Source of the DNA: Selenomonas sp052169755
GTDB taxonomy: Bacteria; Bacillota; Negativicutes; Selenomonadales; Selenomonadaceae
NCBI RefSeq assembly: GCF_052169755.1
Contig: NZ_JBQNBV010000011.1
Span: forward strand, 1 to 27,851
Direction: 5' to 3'
Length of the DNA stretch: 27,851 nucleotides
A program made the position numbers and the translations under genes. Each line of letters opens with the position of its first letter. Position 1 is the stretch's first letter. Under the pieces are notes generated by a model. The model had not been told where the DNA came from and did not search any database. It worked only from the letters and a program-made list of their open reading frames with translations. This document shows, one piece after another, positions 1 through 6,827 of the stretch.

Positions 1-75
1 TTCCGGCGTTTTCAATTCTGAAGGAAAGAGCGCCCCCAGCCCTTTGCCCAACGCCTGATGCTTTCTAGCTGTCAC
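1..75 (-). CDS. parB: ParB chromosome-partitioning protein, N-terminal 25 residues (partial)
   Basis: Only the first 25 codons lie in the window; the gene runs off the left edge. The frame begins with GTG at 75, preceded by a strong Shine-Dalgarno (AAGGAGGT, 8-base spacing), and overlaps the end of parA by 11 bases, which implies translational coupling. The visible protein contains ALGKGLGALFPSE, the conserved ParB N-terminal motif that binds the ParA ATPase and stimulates it. ParB is the CTP-dependent clamp that loads at parS and spreads; two perfect parS sites lie nearby at 921 and 4160. The identification rests on this motif plus the position directly after parA; the DNA-binding and dimerisation domains are outside the window. 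Confidence 0.88.
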   Translation of the reverse strand, partial: MTARKHQALGKGLGALFPSELKTPE

Positions 76-841
76 GCTCCGCCACCTCCTTTGCCAAATC
101 CATATAGACGACAGCCCCCTTGCAATTCCTATCATAAGCGATGATCGGCTGTCCATACGACGGTGCTTCACTCAAGCGCACAGTACGCGGTATGACCGTA
201 CGATATACTTTACCACCGAAATGTGTTCGAACTTCCTCTGCTACCTGCACGGAAAGATTAGTGCGCGAATCAAACATTGTCAGAAGCACGCCCTCGATCT
301 CCAAAGCAGGATTCAAGTTAGTCTGCACCAACGTCATTGTGTTCATCAGCTGCGCCAAACCCTCAAGTGCATAGAATTCGCATTGGATCGGCATTAGAAC
401 GGTATCAGACGCTGTCAACGCATTGAGTGTCAAAAGCCCCAAGGACGGCGGGCAGTCAATTAAAATGAAATCGTATTTCTCTCGTATAGTATCAACCGAT
501 CGCTTCAAACGGTTCTCACGTGAGATGGCAGCAACAAGCTCAATCTCCGCTCCGGCAAGCTCAATATTTGCGGGCAATATATCGACCTCATACCCTGTGT
601 GAAGAATCGCCTTCTCCATAGCGAGATTATCAATCAATACCTGGTAAATGGTCGTCGTCAAATCTGATTTATTGATACCAAACCCACTCGTTGCATTCCC
701 CTGCGGATCGGAATCAATGAGCAGTACGCGTTTGCCCAGTATGGCAAGACCGGCGCTCAAATTTACCGATGTCGTCGTCTTTCCTACGCCGCCTTTTTGA
801 TTGGCTACTGCTATAATTTTCGCCACGTTCTTTTCCTCCAT
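65..841 (-). CDS. parA: ParA/Soj chromosome-partitioning ATPase
   Basis: A deviant-Walker P-loop ATPase of 258 residues, the usual length for chromosomal Soj/ParA. It binds DNA as an ATP dimer, works with ParB in origin segregation, and in Bacillus also modulates DnaA. Visible motifs are KGGVGKTTT near the N-terminus (deviant Walker A with the signature lysine), the DSDPQGN segment (Walker A') and DFILIDCPPSLG (Walker B). I chose the ATG at 841 (MEEKNVAKIIAVANQ) because the longer frame to 979 runs through the parS site and the promoter. parB follows with an overlapping GTG start. Transcription probably begins at the extended -10 at 858-866, close to the parS at 921, so ParB could influence expression of its own operon (inference). 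Confidence 0.95.
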   Translation of the reverse strand: MEEKNVAKIIAVANQKGGVGKTTTSVNLSAGLAILGKRVLLIDSDPQGNATSGFGINKSDLTTTIYQVLIDNLAMEKAILHTGYEVDILPANIELAGAEIELVAAISRENRLKRSVDTIREKYDFILIDCPPSLGLLTLNALTASDTVLMPIQCEFYALEGLAQLMNTMTLVQTNLNPALEIEGVLLTMFDSRTNLSVQVAEEVRTHFGGKVYRTVIPRTVRLSEAPSYGQPIIAYDRNCKGAVVYMDLAKEVAERDS

Positions 842-857
842 AACCTTTTCTTTTCCT

Positions 858-866
858 ATTATAGCA
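858..866 (-). promoter_or_regulatory. Extended -10 promoter element for parA-parB
   Basis: On the minus strand the sequence reads TGCTATAAT, a perfect -10 with the TG extension, 17 bases upstream of the parA ATG. No good -35 is visible at the usual spacing, which is typical of extended -10 promoters. The parS palindrome at 921-936 lies about 55 bases upstream of this element. Confidence 0.6.
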
Positions 867-920
867 TGATATACTGATGGGGGAAAGTATCCAAGTCCAC
901 CCATCATACATGAAGATGGA

Positions 921-936
921 TGTTTCACGTGAAACA
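921..936. promoter_or_regulatory. parS centromere site 1
   Basis: TGTTTCACGTGAAACA is a perfect match to the bacterial parS palindrome bound by ParB. It sits in the divergent intergenic region between parA and the methionine synthase reactivation gene. Confidence 0.95.
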
Positions 937-971
937 TCCATCCCATTAGATACCCGGAAAGAAGGAGTTTT

Positions 972-1646
972 ATGCCCATTTACAATACAGTCCTGCTCCA
1001 TATTGATCCAAAGGAAACTCGTCGTTATGCCGGATTGAATAAGGCAAAGGATTTCGACGAAAAACTCATTGAGGAGGCGTGCTTAGAAGCGCGTCTCCTT
1101 GCCGAACCTCGTGGTATATGGCAGCTTTACGATTATGATGCAGCAAAGCAAACGGTACTCGCTGCCCCCCCTTTTACTATGGAAGGAAACCTCATCGCTA
1201 AACATCTTGCAAAAGCTGAAAAGGTTATCATCCTTTCAGCGAGTGTCGGTGATGCCATAGAGGATCATGTGACAAAATACTTCTCAGAGGGCCGCTATGC
1301 TTATTCTGTCATTCTTGATGCTGCCGCCACAGCCGCTGTCGAGCAAGTCGCTGATGCGATGGAAAAAGCGATCGAACCAAAAGCAGCAAAAGAAGGTTAC
1401 ACCATGCGCTGGCGCTTCAGTCCCGGTTACGGTGATTGGCCGCTCGATCAACAGTCAGAAATGGTGCGCTTAGCAGAAAGTGAAAAGATCGGTGTCCATC
1501 TCAGTGAAGCCTCGATGCTCGTACCGCGTAAATCCATTACTGCGATCATCGGGCTTGTACCACAGCAAACGACGCCAGAGCCGCATACGCCAAACGGCTG
1601 TGCTGCCTGCGACAAAGTCGACTGCCCCTCGCGGAAAAGCAGTTGA
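972..1646 (+). CDS. Methionine synthase reactivation (activation-domain) protein
   Basis: This 224-residue protein resembles the C-terminal reactivation domain of cobalamin-dependent methionine synthase (MetH), which binds S-adenosylmethionine for reductive re-methylation of oxidised cob(II)alamin. The recognisable signature is RFSPGYGDWPL at residues 148-158, equivalent to the Arg-x-x-x-Gly-Tyr SAM-binding loop of MetH. The C-terminus adds a Cys cluster (C210, C213, C218), common in the stand-alone versions. It begins at ATG 972 with AAGAAGGAG upstream. The metH gene that follows 75 bases downstream lacks exactly this domain, so the two gene products together should make a complete enzyme. 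The family is clear; that the partner is the adjacent MetH is inferred from context. Confidence 0.85.
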   Translation: MPIYNTVLLHIDPKETRRYAGLNKAKDFDEKLIEEACLEARLLAEPRGIWQLYDYDAAKQTVLAAPPFTMEGNLIAKHLAKAEKVIILSASVGDAIEDHVTKYFSEGRYAYSVILDAAATAAVEQVADAMEKAIEPKAAKEGYTMRWRFSPGYGDWPLDQQSEMVRLAESEKIGVHLSEASMLVPRKSITAIIGLVPQQTTPEPHTPNGCAACDKVDCPSRKSS

Positions 1647-1721
1647 TACCAAAATTATTTATTACAAGTTCATCGGTGATACCATTCATCAATAACGGAT
1701 ACTAACGTAAGGAGACTATCT

Positions 1722-4094
1722 ATGATTCATATCTTTGACGGCGCCATGGGAACAATGCTGCAAGAAGGCGGCTTGAAAGCCGGAGGCTGCCCCGAACTCA
1801 TGAACATCGAACAACCCGATGTCGTGAGAAAAATCCATGAAGCATATATCGATGCCGGTGCTACAATGATAGAAACGAATACCTTCGGAGCCTCCGCCTT
1901 GAAGCTCGATCACTATGGCTTAGAAGATCGCGTGGTGGAAATCAATCAAGCGGCGGTGCGAATCGCACACGAAGCATCCCGAGGACGCGCCAAGATCGTC
2001 GGCTCTCTCGGGCCTACGGGGCGCTTCATCGTCCCTCTCGGTGATCTCGCATTTGAAGATGCCTACGGAGCTTTCTACGAACAGGCCAAAGCGCTTGCCG
2101 ATGCGGGTGCAGATTATCTGCTCTTTGAAACGTGCATCGACATTCAGGAGATGCGCGCAGGTCTCTTAGCAGCCAAAGACGCGACGAACCTACCCGTGAT
2201 CTGCCAACTTTCCTACAGCGAGGATGGACGTTCCGTAACAGGCACAGACCCCCAGACTGCCGCCGTCACATTGGAAGCGCTTGGCGCGAGTATCATCGGC
2301 GTAAACTGCTCACTCGGTCCTGAGCAGCTCGTCCCTATCGTACAGACACTTGCTGATAACTGCTCCATCCCCATCAGTGTTCTTCCCAATGCCGGTATGC
2401 CGCGTCTTGAGAACGGCAGAACGATCTTCCCTATGGGGCCTGCAGAGTTTGCCGACTGGGGGCCAAAACTCGTTGCTGCCGGCGCAACGTATCTCGGAGG
2501 CTGCTGCGGCACAACGCCCGCACATATACAAGCACTCGCCGCCGCCGTCAAAAATCTTCCTGAAGCCAAACGAAAGTCTGCCGATACACGCCTACGTCTC
2601 ACAAGCCGCAGCAAGACCGTCATTATCGACAAAAATCTGCCAACCACACTCATTGGTGAACGCATCAATCCAACCGGGAGAAAAAAACTCGCTGAAGAAA
2701 TAAAGAATGGTTCCCTCTTCTCTGTAAAGCGCGAAGCTGTCGACCAAGTCCGTGCAGGCGCTCATCTCCTAGACGTCAACATGGGCGTTGGCGGTATCGA
2801 CCAGGTACAGGCGATGCATGATGCCATTCGAGAAGTATCACAAATCACCGATGCACCGCTTGCGATTGATACCAGTGATACCAAATCTCTTGAAGCCGGT
2901 CTGCGTGCTTATCCAGGACGCGCTCTCATCAATTCGGTCAGCGCTGAAAAAGAACGCATCGAAGAATTCCTGCCTTTGGCGAAAAAGTACGGTGCAGCTA
3001 TTCTCTGTCTTCCCATCACAGAAGACGGCGTACCAAAGAGCGCTGAAGATCGTGCATCTGTAATAAATGGTATCATCGAAGCGGCAAAGAAGAATGGTCT
3101 AAAAGACGGCGATTTTCTGCTCGATGCGCTTGTCATGACCATATCCGCTGACCAAAACGCCTGCCTTGAAGTTCTAAAAACCTTGCAGATTTATCGCACG
3201 CGTTTTGGCTATCCTGCCACGATGGGTCTATCCAATGTATCCTTCGGCTTACCGAATCGTCCCTTGATCAACAGCACCTTCTTTGCCATGTGTCTTGCTG
3301 CAGGGCTTGATGCACCGATCATGAATCCTTACGATGAGAAAATGCAGGAAACCTTAATGGCAAGCGCTGCACTTATGGGAAAAGACCCGCGTGGCATTGC
3401 CTTCAGTCGTAATGAAGCAAACCTCAAAACACCAAAAAAAGCAGCGACAGCAAAGCCAATCGAAGGTGACGTACTATCTGCAATCAAACAGGCAGTCATC
3501 GACGGCGCTTCGGAAAGCATCGCTATACTTACCGAGCGAGCGATCCGCGAAGGTCATTCATCGCATGAGATCACGGAGAAGGCTTTGACCGCCGCCATGA
3601 ATGACATCGGCGTCGATTTTGGTGCAGGTCGTGTATTCCTGCCGCAAGTCTTACTCTCCGCCGAAGCGATGCGCTCCGCTTTTCAAAAGATCAAAGAACT
3701 TCTTCCGGCACAGCAGACGGAAAACAAAGGAACTGTCGTCATGGCAACGGTCAAAGGCGATGTACACGATCTCGGCAAAAATATCGTCTCAGCCCTTCTA
3801 TCAAACAGCGGCTTCAAATTGATCGACCTCGGTAAAGATGTTGATGCCGATACCATTGTACGCACAGCTCTCGAAAAAGAAGCCGATATCGTCGGTCTCA
3901 GCGCCCTCATGACAACAACCATGACCCAGATTGATAAAGTTGTCAAAAAGCTCCGTGAAGCCGGAAGCGAAGCCCGTATCATCGTCGGCGGCGCCGCCGT
4001 CACCGAAGATTACGCCACGAGCGCAGGTGCTGACGCCTATGCAAACGATGGCGTGAGTGCAGTAAAAATTGCCAAGAATTTCGTCGGCGAATAA
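1722..4094 (+). CDS. metH: Cobalamin-dependent methionine synthase MetH lacking the activation domain
   Basis: The enzyme transfers a methyl group from 5-methyltetrahydrofolate through methylcobalamin to homocysteine. It has 790 residues against about 1,230 in E. coli. Domain order: homocysteine-binding TIM barrel (about 1-285) with the zinc cysteines C196 and C261-C262 (GGCCGT); pterin-binding barrel from about 308 (LIGERINPTGRKK); cobalamin cap helices (about 570-660); and Rossmann B12 domain with DVHDLG at 680-685, where H682 is the lower axial cobalt ligand. The protein ends right after the B12 domain, so the SAM-binding reactivation domain is absent and is probably supplied by the gene at 972. 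The ATG at 1722 has GGAG upstream. No SAM or cobalamin riboswitch is apparent upstream. Confidence 0.95.
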   Translation: MIHIFDGAMGTMLQEGGLKAGGCPELMNIEQPDVVRKIHEAYIDAGATMIETNTFGASALKLDHYGLEDRVVEINQAAVRIAHEASRGRAKIVGSLGPTGRFIVPLGDLAFEDAYGAFYEQAKALADAGADYLLFETCIDIQEMRAGLLAAKDATNLPVICQLSYSEDGRSVTGTDPQTAAVTLEALGASIIGVNCSLGPEQLVPIVQTLADNCSIPISVLPNAGMPRLENGRTIFPMGPAEFADWGPKLVAAGATYLGGCCGTTPAHIQALAAAVKNLPEAKRKSADTRLRLTSRSKTVIIDKNLPTTLIGERINPTGRKKLAEEIKNGSLFSVKREAVDQVRAGAHLLDVNMGVGGIDQVQAMHDAIREVSQITDAPLAIDTSDTKSLEAGLRAYPGRALINSVSAEKERIEEFLPLAKKYGAAILCLPITEDGVPKSAEDRASVINGIIEAAKKNGLKDGDFLLDALVMTISADQNACLEVLKTLQIYRTRFGYPATMGLSNVSFGLPNRPLINSTFFAMCLAAGLDAPIMNPYDEKMQETLMASAALMGKDPRGIAFSRNEANLKTPKKAATAKPIEGDVLSAIKQAVIDGASESIAILTERAIREGHSSHEITEKALTAAMNDIGVDFGAGRVFLPQVLLSAEAMRSAFQKIKELLPAQQTENKGTVVMATVKGDVHDLGKNIVSALLSNSGFKLIDLGKDVDADTIVRTALEKEADIVGLSALMTTTMTQIDKVVKKLREAGSEARIIVGGAAVTEDYATSAGADAYANDGVSAVKIAKNFVGE

Positions 4095-4159
4095 CGGAAG
4101 TTTTAGCAAAAAATATGCAAAGCGAAAGTATTCCATTTATCCGTAATTTCCATACTCCA

Positions 4160-4175
4160 TGTTTCACGTGAAACA
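4160..4175. promoter_or_regulatory. parS centromere site 2
   Basis: A second perfect TGTTTCACGTGAAACA palindrome lies in the metH-pfkA convergent intergenic region, about 3.2 kb from the first. With no start codon nearby, it is best read as a partition site and not an operator. Confidence 0.95.
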
Positions 4176-4181
4176 TCAAAA

Positions 4182-4225
4182 CAAAAAGGAGCTTCCCGTG
4201 CAAAGGAGGCTCCTTCTTCTTTTAG
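4182..4225. terminator. Bidirectional intrinsic terminator between metH and pfkA
   Basis: The arms AAGGAGC (4187-4193) and GCTCCTT (4209-4215) form a perfect 7-bp stem with a 15-base loop. The flanks are A-rich on the left and T-rich on the right (TCTTCTTTT), so the hairpin can stop transcription from either of the convergent genes. Confidence 0.75.
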
Positions 4226-4238
4226 AAACACTGGCTTC

Positions 4239-5201
4239 TCATGCCAATACTTTTGCAAGGCGCATATATTCTGGATCAAGTTTTTTCTTATTCGTCACGG
4301 CATCATGCAGATCAATGGCAACGACATTACCGCTATGAAAGCCGAATACAACATTGGAAAGACCTGAAAGAATCGCGAGCGCTGCCTTTTCACCGAGCTG
4401 ACTCGCCTTCACTCGATCAATGACAGACGGCGTGCCGCCACGCTGTATATGACCGAGTACCGAAACGCGCGTTTCGATGTCCGTATGTTCAGCGATGAAG
4501 TTTCCGACCTCGATGCCGCTGCCCGCACCTTCGGCAACGACGACGAGAATATAACGCTTTCCCTTCTTGTAGGCTTCCTTGATCTCATTGCTGATCTCTT
4601 CGAGATCAAAATCCTCTTCCGGTACAAGAATATATTCTGCGCCGCCTGAAATCCCGCTCATCAAAGCGAGCCAGCCGCAATGACGCCCCATGACCTCAAG
4701 AACAACGACGCGGCGATGCGCTGACGCCGTATCACGCAGCTTATTGATTGCATCAATAATCGTATTCGCTGCTGTATCGCTGCCGATCGTATAATCTGTA
4801 CCCCAGACATCGTTATCAATCGTGCCCGGCAATCCCACAATAGGAATTCCATGCTCTTCACTCAGAAGCGAAGCGCCGCGCAGACTGCCGTCGCCGCCGA
4901 TGATGACAAGTCCTTCAATTCCCTTCGCCTTGAGCTTTTCATACGCTTCTGCACGTCCTTCCGGCGTCATAAAACGATGGCAACGCGCCGTACCAAGAAA
5001 TGTACCGCCGCGCTGTATAATATCACCGACATCTTTTCGCTCCATTTTGAACATCTCATCGTCCAAAATCCCACGGTATCCGTTATGAATCCCCCACACT
5101 TCCGCACCTTCGAAGAGCGCCGTACGAACAACCGCACGCGTTGTCGCGTTCATGCCGGGACTATCGCCGCCGCTCGTTAAAACACCGATACAATTCAACA
5201 T
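4239..5201 (-). CDS. pfkA: ATP-dependent 6-phosphofructokinase
   Basis: This 320-residue protein has the standard length of bacterial PfkA, the cytosolic enzyme that converts fructose 6-phosphate and ATP to fructose 1,6-bisphosphate, the committed step of glycolysis. Motifs in order: GVLTSGGDSPGMN (nucleotide-binding loop, residues 5-17), GGDGSLRGA (second ATP loop, about 100-110), PGTIDND (about 122-128, with the catalytic aspartate), MGRHCGW (about 166-172, substrate binding) and HIQRGG near residue 245. The start at 5201 (MLNCIGVLTSGG) is preferred over an in-frame ATG nine codons upstream because GGGAGGG lies 8 bases before it. It is divergent from the riboswitch-controlled purH-type gene and convergent with metH. 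Confidence 0.96.
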   Translation of the reverse strand: MLNCIGVLTSGGDSPGMNATTRAVVRTALFEGAEVWGIHNGYRGILDDEMFKMERKDVGDIIQRGGTFLGTARCHRFMTPEGRAEAYEKLKAKGIEGLVIIGGDGSLRGASLLSEEHGIPIVGLPGTIDNDVWGTDYTIGSDTAANTIIDAINKLRDTASAHRRVVVLEVMGRHCGWLALMSGISGGAEYILVPEEDFDLEEISNEIKEAYKKGKRYILVVVAEGAGSGIEVGNFIAEHTDIETRVSVLGHIQRGGTPSVIDRVKASQLGEKAALAILSGLSNVVFGFHSGNVVAIDLHDAVTNKKKLDPEYMRLAKVLA

Positions 5202-5244
5202 CACAAAATCCCTCCCATAGATCCCCAAGGAAAACCTTTCTTAC

Positions 5245-5252
5245 ATCATACC
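5245..5252 (-). promoter_or_regulatory. Probable -10 element of pfkA
   Basis: On the minus strand, TATGAT preceded by TGTGG lies about 44 bases upstream of the pfkA start. The -35 is not clear, so this is a tentative call. Confidence 0.4.
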
Positions 5253-5278
5253 ACATCAGCGTTCGGAAAGGAACGGAC

Positions 5279-5307
5279 TTGACAAAAAAGAACGAGAATG
5301 ATACATT
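5279..5307 (+). promoter_or_regulatory. Promoter of the ZTP-riboswitch / AICAR formyltransferase transcript
   Basis: A perfect -35 TTGACA (5279-5284) is followed by exactly 17 bases and the -10 TACATT (5302-5307), with a TG extension at 5299-5300. Initiation would fall near 5314, a few bases before the first helix of the riboswitch at 5318, so promoter and aptamer fit together. Confidence 0.75.
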
Positions 5308-5313
5308 GAAACC

Positions 5314-5417
5314 ATAAGCTGCATGACTGACGGAAGTGGATGACCACAAGGGAGTGCAGCAGAAAAAGCCGACCGTCTGGGCAGTAAATGATTTCGTGTG
5401 CCCGTGGTCGTTTTTTT
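5314..5417 (+). ncRNA. ZTP (pfl) riboswitch with overlapping intrinsic terminator
   Basis: The leader matches the pfl/ZTP aptamer that senses the purine-stress signal ZTP/ZMP. Helix P1 pairs GCTGCA (5318-5323) with TGCAGC (5355-5360). The conserved GACTGACGGAAGTGG follows; a hairpin GTGG-ATGA-CCAC lies at 5336-5347; GGGAG follows. ACGG (5330-5333) can pair with CCGT (5373-5376) as the pseudoknot, inside the conserved GCCGACCGTCTGGGC. The 3' part can refold into a terminator: CGACC (5370-5374) with GGTCG (5406-5410) and GGGCA (5379-5383) with TGCCC (5399-5403), followed by seven T. Ligand binding should therefore prevent termination and switch on the downstream AICAR formyltransferase, whose substrate is ZMP. 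This is established logic for the class; the fold is my own reading. Confidence 0.93.
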
Positions 5418-5444
5418 ATGGAAAATCAAAAAGGAGCGATTCTA

Positions 5445-6617
5445 ATGAAAGAACTCGAACTGAAATATGGCTGCAATCCAAACCAAAAACCCGCACGCGT
5501 TTATATGGAAAATGGGCATATTCCCTTCCAAGTTTTGAACGGCAAGCCCGGATACATCAATCTGCTTGATGCCATGAACAGCTGGCAGCTTGTACAAGAG
5601 CTAAAAAAAGCCACGCACCTTCCCGCAGCTGCCTCTTTCAAGCATGTCAGCCCTGCAGGAGCCGCTGTCGCCGTGCCGCTCTCGGACACATTGAAACAAA
5701 CCTACTTCGTTGAGGGAATTGATCTGTCACCTGTCGCAACCGCCTATATCCGTGCGCGTGGCGCTGACCGTATGTCTTCCTATGGCGATTTTGTCGCTTT
5801 GTCCGATCCATGCGACGCACAGACGGCTTCCTTCCTACAGCGCGAAGTTTCCGACGGCATCATTGCGCCTGCCTACTCTGAAGCAGCGCTTGAAATCCTC
5901 AAAACAAAGCGCAAGGGCAATTATCTTATTATTCAAATGGATCCCGCTTATATGCCACCAGAGAAGGAAACAAAAACGGTCTTTGGCGTGACCTTCGAAC
6001 AAAAACGCAACGATATCGCCATCACAGATGATTGTCTGAAAGATGTCGTAACGAAAAATAAAGATCTGCCCGCCAATGCTAAACGTGACCTTCTTCTCTC
6101 TCTCATCACCTTAAAGTACACGCAGTCTAATTCCGTCTGCTACGCCAAGGACGGACAGGCGATTGGCATCGGCGCAGGCCAGCAGTCGCGCGTCCACTGC
6201 ACGCGTTTGGCAGGGAACAAAGCCGATATTTGGTATTTGCGCCAAAGCCCGCAGGTTCTCTCTCTGCCATTCAAGAATGATGTACGCCGTCCCGACCGTG
6301 ACAATGCCATAGATGTCTATCTTTCCGATGAATATAAAGATCTCCTTGAAAGCAACGAATGGAAGCGCATTTTCACAGAAAAACCGCCGGTATTCCTGCC
6401 TGAAGAAAAATCTGCTTGGCTCAAGACAGCAACAGAAGTCGCACTTGGCTCCGACGCTTTCTTCCCTTTTGGCGACAATATCGAACGCGCCCACAAGAGC
6501 GGCGTTTCTTACATCGCCCAAAGCGGCGGTTCCATTCGCGATGACAACGTCATTGAAACCGCTGATAAATACAACATGTTCATGGCGATGACACATATTC
6601 GCCTTTTCCATCACTGA
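5445..6617 (+). CDS. Stand-alone AICAR (phosphoribosylaminoimidazolecarboxamide) formyltransferase
   Basis: This 390-residue protein corresponds to the transformylase half of PurH. It catalyses transfer of a formyl group from 10-formyltetrahydrofolate to AICAR (ZMP), the penultimate step of IMP synthesis. Visible landmarks are SFKHVSPAGAAVA with the catalytic-type K66-H67 pair, DRMSSYGDFVALSDP, QSNSVCYAKDGQAIGIGAGQQSR (about 220-243) and a C-terminus DAFFPFGDNIERA...IAQSGGSIRDD...THIRLFHH typical of the family. The N-terminal IMP cyclohydrolase domain of bifunctional PurH (about 520 residues) is missing, so closure to IMP needs another protein. I chose ATG 5445 because AAGGAG precedes it and upstream in-frame codons lie in the terminator. 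Expression should be controlled by the ZTP riboswitch directly upstream. Confidence 0.92.
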   Translation: MKELELKYGCNPNQKPARVYMENGHIPFQVLNGKPGYINLLDAMNSWQLVQELKKATHLPAAASFKHVSPAGAAVAVPLSDTLKQTYFVEGIDLSPVATAYIRARGADRMSSYGDFVALSDPCDAQTASFLQREVSDGIIAPAYSEAALEILKTKRKGNYLIIQMDPAYMPPEKETKTVFGVTFEQKRNDIAITDDCLKDVVTKNKDLPANAKRDLLLSLITLKYTQSNSVCYAKDGQAIGIGAGQQSRVHCTRLAGNKADIWYLRQSPQVLSLPFKNDVRRPDRDNAIDVYLSDEYKDLLESNEWKRIFTEKPPVFLPEEKSAWLKTATEVALGSDAFFPFGDNIERAHKSGVSYIAQSGGSIRDDNVIETADKYNMFMAMTHIRLFHH

Positions 6618-6631
6618 TACCATTTCAATCT

Positions 6632-6670
6632 AAAGAGGCTGCTGCATTTGTTTGCAACAGCCTCTTTTCT
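6632..6670 (+). terminator. Intrinsic terminator of the AICAR formyltransferase gene
   Basis: AAAGAGGCTG (6632-6641) pairs with CAGCCTCTTTT (6658-6668) across a 16-base loop, giving a strong stem that ends in a T-rich tail, 15 bases after the stop codon. Confidence 0.85.
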
Positions 6671-6695
6671 TATTGCTTGTGGGTAAACATCAGCG

Positions 6696-6809
6696 TTATC
6701 CATATTCCCTGCAACTTATCCACATTTCTATCCACATATAAAACAATTATAGTAAAAATCTGTGGATAAAGCGGATAGATTTGCGTTATTTCCACAAACC
6801 TTATCCACA
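6696..6809. other. DnaA-box cluster 1, remote from dnaA
   Basis: Three perfect DnaA boxes (TTATCCACA at 6716 and 6801; inverted TGTGGATAA at 6761) and near matches at 6696 (TTATCCATA), 6728 (CTATCCACA) and 6788 (ATTTCCACA) lie within 114 bases, around an AT-rich stretch (about 6733-6760). The flanking genes are convergent, so these boxes are not in a promoter. They may be a distal origin module, a DnaA-titration site, or the remnant of an origin near rsmG-mnmG. No DnaA-trio is visible here. Confidence 0.85.
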
Positions 6810-6827
6810 GGTTTTCCCATGCTTCCT

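Noticed and set aside
841..979. Longer ParA N-terminus beginning at 979
   Set aside because: It would translate through the parS palindrome and the -10 element; ParA proteins start near the MEEKNVAKIIAVANQ segment.
1647..1721. Possible SAM, cobalamin or T-box riboswitch before metH
   Set aside because: The gap is only 75 bases, without aptamer motifs or a terminator; the region before the reactivation gene is also too short and is occupied by parS.
4000..4203. Minus-strand reading frame containing MFHVKH over parS 2
   Set aside because: This peptide is simply the translation of the parS palindrome; the frame overlaps metH and has no other coding signs.
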